From Aquatica leii (Eukaryota; Arthropoda; Insecta; Coleoptera; Lampyridae), in the NCBI GenBank assembly GCA_035610365.1, contig CM069433.1:176034882-176098881 (forward strand): a stretch of DNA of 64,000 nucleotides. Direction: 5' to 3'. Under the pieces are notes generated by a model, which worked only from the letters and a program-made list of their open reading frames with translations, was not told the origin of the DNA and made no database searches. This document shows, in pieces, positions 33,339 through 44,871 of this stretch; the first letter of the stretch is position 1; each line of letters begins with the position of its first letter. The position numbers and the translations under genes are program-made.

Positions 33339-36300
33339 CTATTGTATAATAGTTAACTTTATTTTGAGTTTTAGCATTTCCTAGTAGATTATAATTATCT
33401 ACGTATATTATGTAAAGCACTTATATGGTTCTCTTTTATTTTATTTTGAGTGACCAAAAAAATTTGAGCGCTACTTTATTTACAGATTCTGTTCTCCAAT
33501 TCATAAGAGAATAATAGTAAAATAGTAGTTTAAGGACAGAAACGGCCTAATTTCTATAGATTTTACAATAACCAACAAAATCTTTTGATTAAAACCCCAT
33601 TGGGAATATGTGTGTAGTTATGAGCAGGACATAGAAGACAATCGCTTTGACATTCTGGCAAGCAATTTAAATAACGTAGCGCAAATCGCAAATGAAATTT
33701 AGGAACGTTTTTGAGGATCCGACTACTGCAAAAAATTAAATCAATGCCCAACAGGTTCACAAAAGTTTGGAAAATAACGGTTTATATACGAAATACTAAT
33801 TATAACATTTTATGTATTAAATAAACGTATTCATATAATAAAACAACTAACTAGTAAGAGAAACGATTAGGTATTAATTTACTTAAAACTTTTGTTAAAA
33901 TATGGTTCAGCTTAAAACGATGATTTAAATTAGCCGACCTTACTAAACAAAACGATTTTTTGAGTTTACATTATGATAAAGTAAATCGTTATTTCTCGAA
34001 AAATGTAAATAATATTTATTTTAGAATCGGAAGGTCGTTTTGTATTAAAGAACGGAACGATATGGTTTTTTATTTAATTGATCATTTGACATATTTTCAA
34101 TCAGTCTACTACTAAAATGATTTAATTAATTATCCATGGTGACTGCAAATATGTTATTAATACACTATTAGTAATGATGGTAGTATTAGTAGAGGCCATA
34201 TTCTATATAAATATCTGATATAAATAAAAATTTTAGAATAATTAGCTTGTATAAGGTATAACTTCTCTAAAAATACACTTTTTAAATATTAAATACGTTT
34301 AAAATTTGATAGTAAATACCAATCTGATATTTCTATTATTTCTTTAGCTACACAAGTAATAAAATTACAATATATTATTTGCTTTAAGCTTCTGATGGAA
34401 AACACCATAACATTAGAATGTGAATAGGTACGATCTTGATCGGTCATTTTGGTTGAAAGCGATTGTACCTACATACATCGATAGATATTTTTATTTTAAT
34501 TAAGGAATAATTTGAAATTATTTTTTATATGGTAGTACGTATAGTTTAAAATTTATAGAATCAGTAGCAAAATATTTTTTCAAATTATATAGAAGATAGA
34601 AACCATAAAAATAACATAAAGTTAATAATTCGTGACTGAATAATAATGATTCAGTTTAATTAAAAAAAACTACAGAATTTATAAATCAACCACATTTTTT
34701 TGTTTAGCAAAAATTATACAAAAAATTATTATTTTGATGAATTTTTTATGGTAACTTATATAATAAATTATATTATTACTTTAATTTAACACAGTAAATA
34801 GATCTTGTAATAATTAATTTGTTTTTTTTTATTAATTAATCTTGACTGTGCTTTATAAATAACATGTTGAATTATAGTCAATAAAATGTGTCTGTAAATA
34901 GTTTTATTTAGTAATTACAATTGCAATTTATATTTATTTATAAATGTATAAATAAATTGTACAATTTAAAAATAATATACATACTTTAAATTTGACATAA
35001 TTTTAAAAATTCTTAAGTCAATTGAGAAAACTGCAAGTAAATAGAACAATTTAAACCAAACTTGAATTTTAAACGGCACTTTAATAACAATGATAATAAT
35101 GTATATGTCACATTAATAAAGGTTAAAAAATTTAAGACTGTAACTGCAGCAATCAAAAGTAATAAAAAAAATTAAGTGAATAGCATAACATAAATTTTAA
35201 AACAAAGCTTCATGCATTTATTAGATATTAACTAAAAAATATACAGTGTTTTCATTAGCAATAAACGATAAAAAGTACGTTCGAGTTAAATTAATTTTAA
35301 ATGTTATTGTAACAACTTTTTGTCGCTTTTAACTTAATCAAAATTTTCCGTGTTTACTAAAAGTTTGTATTTGTATATGTAAAATAAAGTAAATGGTTCT
35401 CACACGAAACGTAAAATCCGCGAAGAATATTAATATTTAAATTTCATTTCTGTAGTAGTTAACCTTTTTTCATGGTTGTTTGAAACACCATGCGCGCCAC
35501 AAATCTTCTTATATTATTTACAGCATTTACACTGTTTTTTTTTGTAAATGTTTTTTAAATTTTAACACTTATATTTTTTGCGTTGATTACGTTATTAGAT
35601 TTAAAGCATTAAAGCGTTGGAATTGTCGGTAATGTTTATACTCTCTAGTTCATGGAGCAAGGTCAATGAGTACTGTGGTTGTAATTAAGAATAAAAACTA
35701 TTTTGACAAGGTTATAAAAACGTTAAAACTTATGTTTGCAACAAGGACGGTTATCTAATAATAATAATAGTGAATAATAGATATCTTTCGGCGAGATTCG
35801 CTTAGGTATACCTAAACTTCGGCAGATTATACGTATGTACGTACAAAGATAAATAATTTTTATGTTTTAAATAATCAACGTTTTTGTTATAACGTATATA
35901 AGAACAAGATATTGATAAATTAAAAAAAAACATATAGGGGCAATAAAAAACGTTGGAAAGATCTGTTGGACATTTTCTTACTAGTTTTAAATTTATTACG
36001 GACAAGCAAATTGACTTAGAAACTTTTTCTATTTTAATCCGAAATTGAATTAAAAAGTTGTTTTCAAAACAATTAATTTTCATTATTCTAGTAAATTACT
36101 TATAGAGAAACGTTTTATACATTCTAAGTAAATGTGTTAATAAAAGACACTTACCTTTGGCAACTAAATTTTCTAAATATAAGACAGTATTCATTTCGGC
36201 ATAAATTCGTAAAATAACACACAAGTGTTTGTTATTGTTATACACAACAATGATAATTCCGAATCCCGTACAAAAGTCAATTAGAAGCGTAAACAATCTG

Positions 36301-36427
36301 AAACAAACTACTGAAGCATGCACGCTTCGGCCACATGTTAATATTTAGTAACGATGTTTTCAAATTGTTATTTAACTAATGAAGTTTCGTGTAACAAAAA
36401 GTGGAATATTAAATATTGTACAAACAT
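33339..36427. other. AT-rich DNA, no gene recognised
   Basis: About 3 kb without a convincing gene. A 22-codon hydrophobic frame at 35490-35558 starts MRATNLLILF like a signal peptide but stops at once. On the minus strand, a good donor (CCAAAG/GTAAGTG, splice point at about 36153) follows a short frame that could be an exon end. No partner exon was found for either. Confidence 0.5.
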
Positions 36428-36699
36428 TTATCTTAAATAACGTTTAATCGTATAACAACACGGTGGATATGCTTCGTCAATAAGTGCATTCGCGTCGGAG
36501 ACGTCGTCGCTAATGCGTTCCCGTAGATAAGTTGTATAGAAACTAGGACTTTCGCTGATATCGCCGTCGCAAAGCGTCGGTAGAACTTGCGCAAACTCGT
36601 TCGAACACTTCCGTGGCATATCGGAATTCGACGTCCCGACGCCCTGCATTATTATCAGATGTCCGGGCACTTCGCTTATCTTACAGATTATCTTAGAGC
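36428..36699 (-). CDS. Putative terminal coding exon, CpG-rich, function unknown
   Basis: A minus-strand frame that opens just downstream of a stop at about 36700 and ends at a TAA at 36428-36430. From the internal ATG at 36645-36647 it is 72 codons (MQGVGTSNSDMPRKCS... to ...YTIKRYLR). It stands out sharply from the AT-rich surroundings: about half G+C with very many CpG steps, acidic residues and no low complexity (e.g. a DGDISESPSFYTTYLRERIS block). That is the pattern of a conserved host exon in an AT-rich insect genome. Possible 3' splice sites lie at CTCTAAG/ATAA and CTGTAAG/ATAAGC just upstream, though both have a poor pyrimidine tract. No AATAAA is evident close downstream. I do not recognise the protein. 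Confidence 0.4.
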
Positions 36700-36705
36700 G
36701 AACAA

Positions 36706-39149
36706 TTGCTTACTTTTCCTCATTTCTTTGTAATTGGCGAAAACCGTTGTAACTTATCTAAAGTTCGTAAACTAAACCCTATACAAAACATTTGTCGGTT
36801 CACCGAAACGAACTCGTAAGCAATTATTAATCAGCAACTTTTTGATTTAATTTTTTCTAGTGTTACTGTAAAGAAAGAAAAATATTACTAAAAACGTGTT
36901 TTTTTTTCTCTTCTAGTTACGCATACAAAAATGATATACGTTCCAAAGTAGCTAATAATCTTTATTTGTATTGCATGCATATCAATACTTTTCCATTTGA
37001 AAACGAAAAACGTGGTTGTTCTACAAAACAGAAAGCATAAAACGTATTTATTCTGAAAGCAACACTATTCAATCACACACAAAAGTCAAAGAATATTTAT
37101 TATTTGATCGCAAGTGTTCGTGTAACTTATTTCAGTTTTTTCAGTTATATTTTATAAAAAAACAATCGAAAAAATCTTAGTTAATTACAAAAAAAATTAA
37201 AATCAAAAATTTGTATTTAATGCATTGTTAAAAACGTATTTCATATTTATATGTTTATAACAGTTAGACAAGTTTTAAGCACATACCTCAAACACAAATT
37301 GTCTTCTAATAATCAAAAAATTTACAGATATCGCAAATCTTGCAATTATCGAAAGGTGTTGAAAACCAACACAATGTTACCTACGTAATATAATGAACAA
37401 AGTTTATTGCAATTTTCAAAAATAAGAATGTATACTATTAATGTATTTGAACTATTTTTTAATCTAAATTCAGTAAAATTTACATTTGCACAACATGTTT
37501 TGGATAATCGTCATAGTTTTTTTCTTACAAATTGTTTCATCCTTTTAGTAACATCAATAACAAACAATTTTTTTAATTACTAGAGTTGATCTACATTAAA
37601 ATATCAAATAAAATTTTTTTGTTGAACGATCAAACCAATTTTAATTATGATTTTAAACTTAAATTTTCTTAGATTTGTTTCTAAATTGCACCATCTTTCT
37701 TTTTTAAAATAATTACATTTAACATTTTGTAAAGATTTTTTAATTATCTAGTTACAAATTTTCCAAAAAATGTAAGTTAACAAATTTTATGTAATCTTAA
37801 CTTTTTATAAGTTGTAAATATTTTTTGTAGACTTTTCTGAAGATGAGCCCCATTATTTTAAAGCTCGAAATATATGTAAAAAATACATTCTGAAATTTAT
37901 TATTGGTGGACTGGTAATTTAAATCAATGAATCTCCTTAACAGTTTAAAAATTTACCGTTTCTATAATTTTTTCTCTTATTAATATTAAACAAATGCGCT
38001 ACTGACTATAAAAAAACATTAAAAAAATAAACTTTACTACATACTTTTGTCCTATGTTGATAACAATCAGGTTTATTAAATTATTTCGTTTATGCATTTT
38101 AAAATTTGAACATAAATTATCGGTTTAGTAGTGTGTTTCGGTCGAGTTGATTTTGGTGACCACCGCCGCTGTTTTTGCGACTAAGGGTAGCTTTGTGGGT
38201 GTCGTAAGAGTTGTTTTTCTTATAAATCATGCCTGCATCGAAACCGCCACAGTTTTTGTGTTGAAATGATTTGCTTAATAACTTAAAACAACCAATAAAC
38301 TATTAACCTAAAACGGTGCAAGATAGAGGAAAGTTGCACATAAACATTTTTATAGAAGACAAAATTTACTAGAAAAAGTAGGCGGGAGGGTACAATTACC
38401 TCCAATAGTTTAGAAGACACACGTGTGCAGTTTTTTATTTAGAGAACATATTCTCTGCTTAAGTAATTAAAAAAATTTAATTGTTATTTATGATTAAATA
38501 GGTTTCATCTATAGCTCAAATAATGATAAACTGTACGCTCAAATGTGAAAGTACTATACCAATTAGCCTAAAAGTCTTAATACATTTGGATTAAATTAAA
38601 GTCAACATTTTGAATTCATTTGTAAAGGAAGTATGACCGTTAACGTAATTAGTGGTCAAACAATTGCAGTATAAATTCCCATTACTCCTTTAAAATTATT
38701 CGTATAAAAAATTAAAGGATACATATATCCTTTTATAAAATCTAATTTCTCATACAGAACGATAAAAAAAACTCCAAATAAAAGTTGAAAATACATACCT
38801 ATGTTGTAAATCTAAAAATAACAAAATTTAAAAAATGCAAAATGCATTTTTCCGCTTTCTCTTCATAACATTTAATTTAAGTATTAACTATTTCGAGGAA
38901 ATATAAATTTAATAGTAATGAACCTAAATTTGCATTTTCGTAGTTTAAATTTTTTTAAATTTTGGATTATTATAGTACCTACTACATTTTAGAAGAAATA
39001 ATACCCTAGATTTTATTATAAATTATACATAAACACTATTTATATTACAAGAACAAAACTAGATACAGAAAATTCTAATAAAAAACATGATTAAAAAGGT
39101 ATTTACTATTTTGTTTAAATATTTGTATTTTACATGCTAGTAATAGGTG
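36706..39149. other. AT-rich DNA with a PLE-like hairpin and a small GC island
   Basis: No gene. At about 37837-37870 CTGAAGATGAGCCC...GCTCGAAATATATG looks like a worn PLE hammerhead-type hairpin without coding sequence. At about 38125-38255 a GC-rich patch with a short frame (MPASKPPQ) could be the 5' end of an unknown element or exon. The rest is AT-rich. Confidence 0.4.
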
Positions 39150-40020
39150 TAATATCCATTATTGGTTACACATTTCCGTAGACGATTTGGCGTCGAATTG
39201 ATTAAATTAGCACATACATACATTAGCTCCTCGAAATCTTTCCTACACGTTGTTAATAAGGCGATGCAAGTTGTTTAAATTTTATTTCTGTTATTGTTCA
39301 GTTCGTCGGTTCACCCACGCACGGTCGTCACAAATTCTCTATAGGGTTCAAATCCGGTAACTTAGGTACGCAACGGATTCTTTCTACTTCTGAATGTTCT
39401 AAGAACCATTCTTCAACTACCGCTGCCGCATTTATAGGAGAATTGTCCTGAACAAACCGAATTGGGCCTACGGGATAAACTGCTCGTAAGGAGGGCAACA
39501 TAACTTATTCCAAAATCGTCAGGTAAGTTTAAGCAGTTAAGCGTCCATCGACACATGTTAATTACCCTGGGGCAGCATCACTCATCCATGCCCAGTGCGC
39601 AGCATTAATTCTTCAACTTCTTTTGTTGGGTTGCACATGTTTTGATTCATATCTAGAATTGCGTGAACTCCAAAGAACTTTTTTAAACTTCGGAAGTGCA
39701 GAAGGTTTTTTCATCTGAAAAGACAACATAATTTCAAATCAAAATTTAAATGTTTTTTTTTAAACTGCAATTCCCGGTAGGCATTTTCTTCAGTAATTAC
39801 AGGTTTCTTTACAGGTCAATAGCAGCTTATTCCTTCAGCTTTCAAAGTATCCCTTATTGTTTGCAAATTGCATTGTACCTGTAGTCTTTCGCAAATGGTG
39901 GCGGAAGTTGTGAATTGAGTCAAAGGAGCATCTTGGATAATGTTGTCTTTTTCAACTCTACATAAGAGAGATGGCTTTCCACTTCTATGTTTTTTGCGTT
40001 TAACCCAATAAACGGACTAC
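39150..40020 (-). pseudogene. Tc1-like transposase relic
   Basis: Minus-strand relic of a Tc1/mariner-superfamily transposase. Blocks in order: RKKHRSGKPSLLCRVEKDNII (linker, near 40000), TICERLQVQCNLQTIRDTLKAEGI (second HTH), a VDGRLT block with the first catalytic Asp (codon at 39547-39549), RAVYPVGPIRFVQDNSPINAA with the second Asp (39445-39447) and PDLNPIENL with the Glu (39337-39339). The spacing of the last two, about 35 residues, fits a DD34-35E enzyme. Several stops and frameshifts occur. The first HTH and the terminal inverted repeats were not identified. A foldback element lies immediately to the right. Confidence 0.8.
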
Positions 40021-40110
40021 ACTTTTCTAATAAAATAAACAGTAGTTAATTAAAACTGAAAGGCACCGATAAAGTAATGTTATTAATTTAAGTAAAAAAG
40101 TTACGTCTTT

Positions 40111-40545
40111 CAAGTTAGCAGTACAAAGTTAACAAAATCAAATAAAATATAGTTAGAAATTTGTTGCAAAATAAAAAAAATTGTAACATTCTTACTTTTT
40201 TAGTTATGCGTTTTTCGGCTAAATTGAGATAAGTTAACAGTACACTATTCTAAAAAGTGCTTTAATGAATTTATTTTCTATTTAAAATGTGTGTAGAATA
40301 ATAATAAAGCTATCAGCTTTTTTCTTTTACAATTAATTAACAACAATTTAGCAACAAATTCTACACACATTTTAAACTAAATACCGATTCATTAAAACAC
40401 TGTTTAGAATGGTGTACTACTAACTTGCCTTAAGTTTAATGCATAATTAAAAAAGTAAGAAAGAAGTTTTCTGTTTCGCAAAAAACTTGTAACAAATTCT
40501 TAATTATGTTTTATTTGATTTTGGTAACTTTGTATTGCAATCTTG
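40111..40545. repeat. Foldback element, imperfect long palindrome
   Basis: About 435 bp that fold on themselves around 40328. CAAGTTAGCAGTACAAAGTTAA at the left mirrors TTGGTAACTTTGTATTGCAA and TCTTG at the right, and inner blocks AAATGTGTGTAGAA and TTCTACACACATTT mirror each other too. Arms have scattered mismatches. No coding content. It could be a MITE or the inverted end of the adjacent Tc1-like element. Confidence 0.65.
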
Positions 40546-43257
40546 AGGGAAAAATTTGATATCCAATTGCTATCTGACTAAAGCTTTTATATTTTCATTA
40601 TAAACATTTTCCTGTGTTGGAGGTGAATAATTGTGCAATCTGAATTATGCATCATATAATACCTATAAAATAAGTATATATAACCATGTTTAAAATTGAA
40701 AAACTGCTAGTATTAAAAATTATTGTCAAAAACATAATAAAAAAATTATCTTACCGATAAACCCATTGTGCAGCAATTACTTGGATAGAAAATCTACATT
40801 CTCGTAATTATCTTGCCTCTTGAAACAAAAAACAACACTAAATATTATACATTAAAAAATGAATTTTAAGTAACCCCTTTACATACTCCACTTAGTAATG
40901 GCGGAGCCTTGGGCAGAAAGGAGCATTACTGGGGGGTATGGAATACCCCCCAGAAGAACGGGGTTTCGGGTCTTTGGAAACACAGCTTTAAACGTAATTT
41001 TGATGAGAATTTCTGTATTCTTTCTTCTCAAACTTTAATTTAATATTTGATTTTGGGTTTAATACGCTAAATACTAGTAATTAAAATAGAAAAACATTTG
41101 TAAATTTTTGTTTAGTAAGTAATCATACTAGTTATATAATCAACAATCCTAGGTTTTCCAAAATAATTATGATGTAATGAACAAAATCTAAATAATTGCA
41201 AAATTTATTACGTTTGCCAAATGTAATATTTTGTAGTATATAATAATAATATAAATTTAAAAAAGTTTAAAAAATAGAAATTATTGTTTTGTAATTATTT
41301 CGTTAAAAAGTTTTACTTCTTTGTATTAATATATTTTGTTGATGTTATTGTACTTGATGAATCATTATTTCTTTATTACGGGATATTTGCATTTTCTCAT
41401 CTTATTTTTACGCGATATTTCTTTAACGCAGGGGGGGCTGCCCGCGCCTGGAACCACTACGTATACTTAGAATTTCTGCATTACGTCGGAATTTGGTGGG
41501 GCAACTATTGCGACACAGATTTGTTGCTAATAGTATAGAATAACGCTTAAAATTTTAGCATTTTTTAGTTTGTTTTTAAATTTTTATTCAACATATTTAG
41601 TGTTAAGTAAGAATTTACATACTTTACATTTGATTAATAATTTTTGTTTGCTATTGCGTACTTTACATGGTGTATAAATATAAATAACAATTTAAAGAAA
41701 AGCAATAAAAAAAATTTTCAAAGCGCAAAAATGTAAAAAAATCATGTTACTTGTGTGGGGTCCATAAACCAGTTCTCGGTTCAAGAGAAAAACGATCACG
41801 GAATGGTTCAGTGCTCAAGAAATCAGATAACAATGTTTGAAAACATTTCTTGTAATATGTAAAACCTTACTCCTATTATATTTAATAATAAGTTTTATTT
41901 TTCAAATTTTGTCATTTCTCTTATATTCGAACTAAAAAAATAACCAGCAATGTAAACAGAGCACACTTTTAACATTATACTTAATCAAAATCAATTTGAA
42001 TTACTTGAAGAAAAATAAATTAGGATAAGGTAATATTTCGCGAAAGCTAATGCTTAAAGACACATGACGCTAAAATACAACTGTACAGCACAATAAATAC
42101 GGTCGAAAGAGCTGTTAAGAAGGTTTAAAATAACCTATGTATATCCCACGATGTGACATCTTTTAGGTTAATCGTTACTTATAATTATCAGGTTTTCGAA
42201 ATATTGGGTATTTAAAAAAAATATTTTCTCATTAAACCAAGGTTGAGACTGAGTGTTTATACTATTAATTTAGAAATAAACGTTGTAGATCGTTTTGTAC
42301 AAATCTTAGTTGTAGCAAAAACGTGCAAAAAATCTGTTTTAATTATAGGTAACGAAACAATTAGTTTTGATTTCCAGTTCAGTTACAGCTAACTAAAGAT
42401 AATATCTTTTTAAAAGAATATTTGTTTTTTCGCCACTTGTTCTTTTTGTTATAATATAAATAAGATTTCACAAAGCCGCTTGAAAATGAAACTCTACAGG
42501 CACAGGTAAGTAAATTTCAGTTACGCATACCTTCTGTCTAATACATAAACTAGTAGGTGCGATATCATCTATAAATTTGGTTAAATTAGCAAAGGTGAAG
42601 CATTTTTTCTGTGTATTACGACATTGTAAACAAAAAATCAATTGAACAACGTATTTTACTTATATTCACGAAAATCCATTTTCTATGAAAAAATGCAAAC
42701 TACGAATAAATGTTATGATAATTTGTAATGGGAATTAAGATTACAATTGTTCAACCACTAGTTACATTCAAATGATGATAATACTTCTTTTACAAAAAAA
42801 ATCGGAACTTTAATTTAATCCGGAAATATTAAAATTTTAGGCTAATTAAAACAGAAATTTCATATTTGGGCATGCAGTTTAAATTTATTCGAGCTATTAA
42901 TGGATCCTTTTTTAATTATTTTAATTATAAGTCAAATTATAAATGAGTTAGAACTTTTTTAATTAAGGGCTCTAGCATTCATTTAAAACTTGAGCAGAGA
43001 ACATAAATACATAAATAGAAAATTTGGCGAAAAAAATTTAAATCTTTATGGTAGAATTTAGATACATATTTGCAGCAAAAAAACATGTTCATTGAACACT
43101 TGAGGCGGTGCTTATAAAGAATGGTTAGTAACCTCGTAATATCCGTGCAAGTAATGTCTACAATGTCAATGTTGTCAAGCTTAACTAGGCGTTTTGTTAT
43201 AATGTAAGTTTGGTTGACTACCTTGCAGGTCACGCTTAAAAGTGTCCAATTACTTTT
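40546..43257. other. AT-rich DNA, no gene recognised
   Basis: Contains a compact hairpin at 40931-40951 (GGGGGGTAT, 3-base loop, exact inverse), a G-run and GC-rich patch at about 41430-41520 and an ATG followed by a good donor (CACAG/GTAAGT) at 42486-42510. None of these builds into a supported gene. Confidence 0.45.
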
Positions 43258-43329
43258 TTGAGGCAGTGTACATGTCGACAAATTGTAAACTATAGAAAAC
43301 TTAAAATCAAACGAAGGCCACGAAATCAA

Positions 43330-43452
43330 GCAAAATGCGCGAGCACAGTCTCTCTCAAACACACTTTCTGTAAGCTCAAATACAATGTTGATAAGTTACA
43401 GCTTAGTGGGATTTATGAGTTAATATGTTCTTGTGGAAAAAGTGACGTTTAG
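43330..43452 (+). pseudogene. Short PLE GIY-YIG fragment
   Basis: The end of a small frame reads NVDKLQLSGIYELICSCGKSD (43398-43449) with a stop at 43450-43452. The S-G-I-Y-E-L-x-C-x-C-G block is the start of the GIY-YIG domain as found in Penelope-like elements, and the 16266-17812 copies share the GxYxxxCSCG pattern. Nothing recognisable follows, so this is a short remnant of another PLE family. Confidence 0.55.
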
Positions 43453-43459
43453 TTTTTTT

Positions 43460-44402
43460 TTTACTATAATTATCAGAAGTGGAATTTGTGCCGTAAGGCA
43501 ATAAATTAAAAAAAACTTTGTTGTACTTAGCTGTTTATGTTAGAAGAGGTTAACGTAGTCGGCGTGATGTCGAATGAAGAACGTTTAAATTTGAATGTAT
43601 CGAGCGTATTGGGGAGCGGAACCTTTTTTCCCGCAATTACAATAGAAGTGATAGGCAACGGTTAGATCGCTTTTATTGTACGATAAATCTAGATCGCAAG
43701 ATGGCGATGGTGCAATAAGTTACCCATCAATGGTATAACAACGACAGTTGGCGCCATGTTTTAAAAATTCTAAAATCTCGTAATTATTGTCAGAATTTAG
43801 TTTCTATGACGAGTTGACACCGTTCAAACTCTACACAAAGTAGATGAGACGACAATGAAATTAATAGTGACCGGCAAGTTGAAGGCCCAGGGGAAGCAGT
43901 AGTTTCATTCTAAGACTGAATAAATAGTGATGCCGTAAAGCTTACTGCGTAGTGAACCAAGGGTAATGTTTAGTAATAGACCCAACAAGTTGTCTTTGAT
44001 GCGCACGTTCCAGTCCCGGCGTGAATAGTCTTCTACCCTGTTTAATGATAATTTTTTTTAGGTACATTAGTGGCGGTTGGTGGTCAATCATACAAGATGG
44101 TCATTTAAAAAAACCAGTTATCGCAAAAAGTATAAAAAACATTCTTATAGTAACGCGATTTATATTTAAGATCAATTAGAAAACATAATTCGAGATATTT
44201 TACAATGTTTGCGACATTGTTTGTTTTCAATTTTTAATAATAAATTTCAAGATCTAAACCTGGAAAAAAAGCGGTTTTGAAATAGCTACAATACTGTTGC
44301 TACTATTTTATTCTTTGACATTTCATGTTGTTGAATGGTTAACTGTTTGTGTAAAAATATTAATGGTTTAGGTTTTGTTATGTGATAAAAAAGTGTTCAA
44401 AA
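43460..44402. other. Unidentified moderately GC-rich block
   Basis: 43550-44040 is more GC-rich than its surroundings but has no long frame on either strand. TTGGCGCCATG at about 43748 recalls the TGGCGYCC word of the solo LTRs here, but I found no matching termini or duplication. Confidence 0.35.
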
Positions 44403-44406
44403 GTAT

Positions 44407-44864
44407 TGTAACGAATTTATTACTTAAAAACTAATTTATTTAAAACGACTAAAACTACGTTTACTTATTCTAGAAAAATATACACTTTTAAATTAACCGA
44501 GCTAATTAAATCTAATAATAATATTTAATAAAAACACTTACACTATAATTTATATCACTTAAGATAAGATTACGTTCTCGGATTTCACACTTGTTTACAC
44601 TAATTATCACATACACGATTATTCTCGATTTATTTATGTAGACAAACACGTGCTAACGATACGTATTTATTTCAACTTGATAATCTTCTTAATACAGCTG
44701 CATTCGCGTTCCAGCAATAACTGACCTACGATTTCTTTCTTACGTATTTATAGACATCGGCGAATCTTTCTCGAGCGTTCCTTACTTTTCGCTATATCTT
44801 CTAGAAACTAGATAACAGCCTCCAGAAGGTTCTTGCATTTGCAAGTAATTTCTCGGACGTTTCA
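44407..44864 (-). mobile_element. Solo LTR, family S copy 1 (458 bp)
   Basis: The minus strand reads TGAAACGT...TTCGTTACA, with GTAT at 44403-44406 and 44865-44868 as target duplication. It is about 85-90 percent alike by eye to 47742-48199 in opposite orientation and has the same 458-bp length. A TATAAATA promoter-like word lies mid-LTR. No internal sequence, so a solo LTR left by recombination is the simplest reading. Confidence 0.85.
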
Positions 44865-44871
44865 GTATAAA

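Noticed and set aside
35490..35558. 22-codon hydrophobic frame resembling a signal peptide
   Set aside because: Too short, AT-driven Phe/Leu content, no clear splice partner.
41284..41538. Plus frame of 84 codons
   Set aside because: First half is low-complexity Phe/Tyr; no homology recognised and no real ATG context or splice support.
42455..42510. TATAAATAAG, then ATG AAA CTC and a CACAG/GTAAGT donor, like a cuticle-protein first exon
   Set aside because: The TATA box is only about 30 bases from the ATG, leaving no 5' untranslated region, and no second exon was found.
42979..43362. Minus frame of 127 codons
   Set aside because: Overlaps the plus-strand PLE GIY-YIG remnant; no domain recognised.
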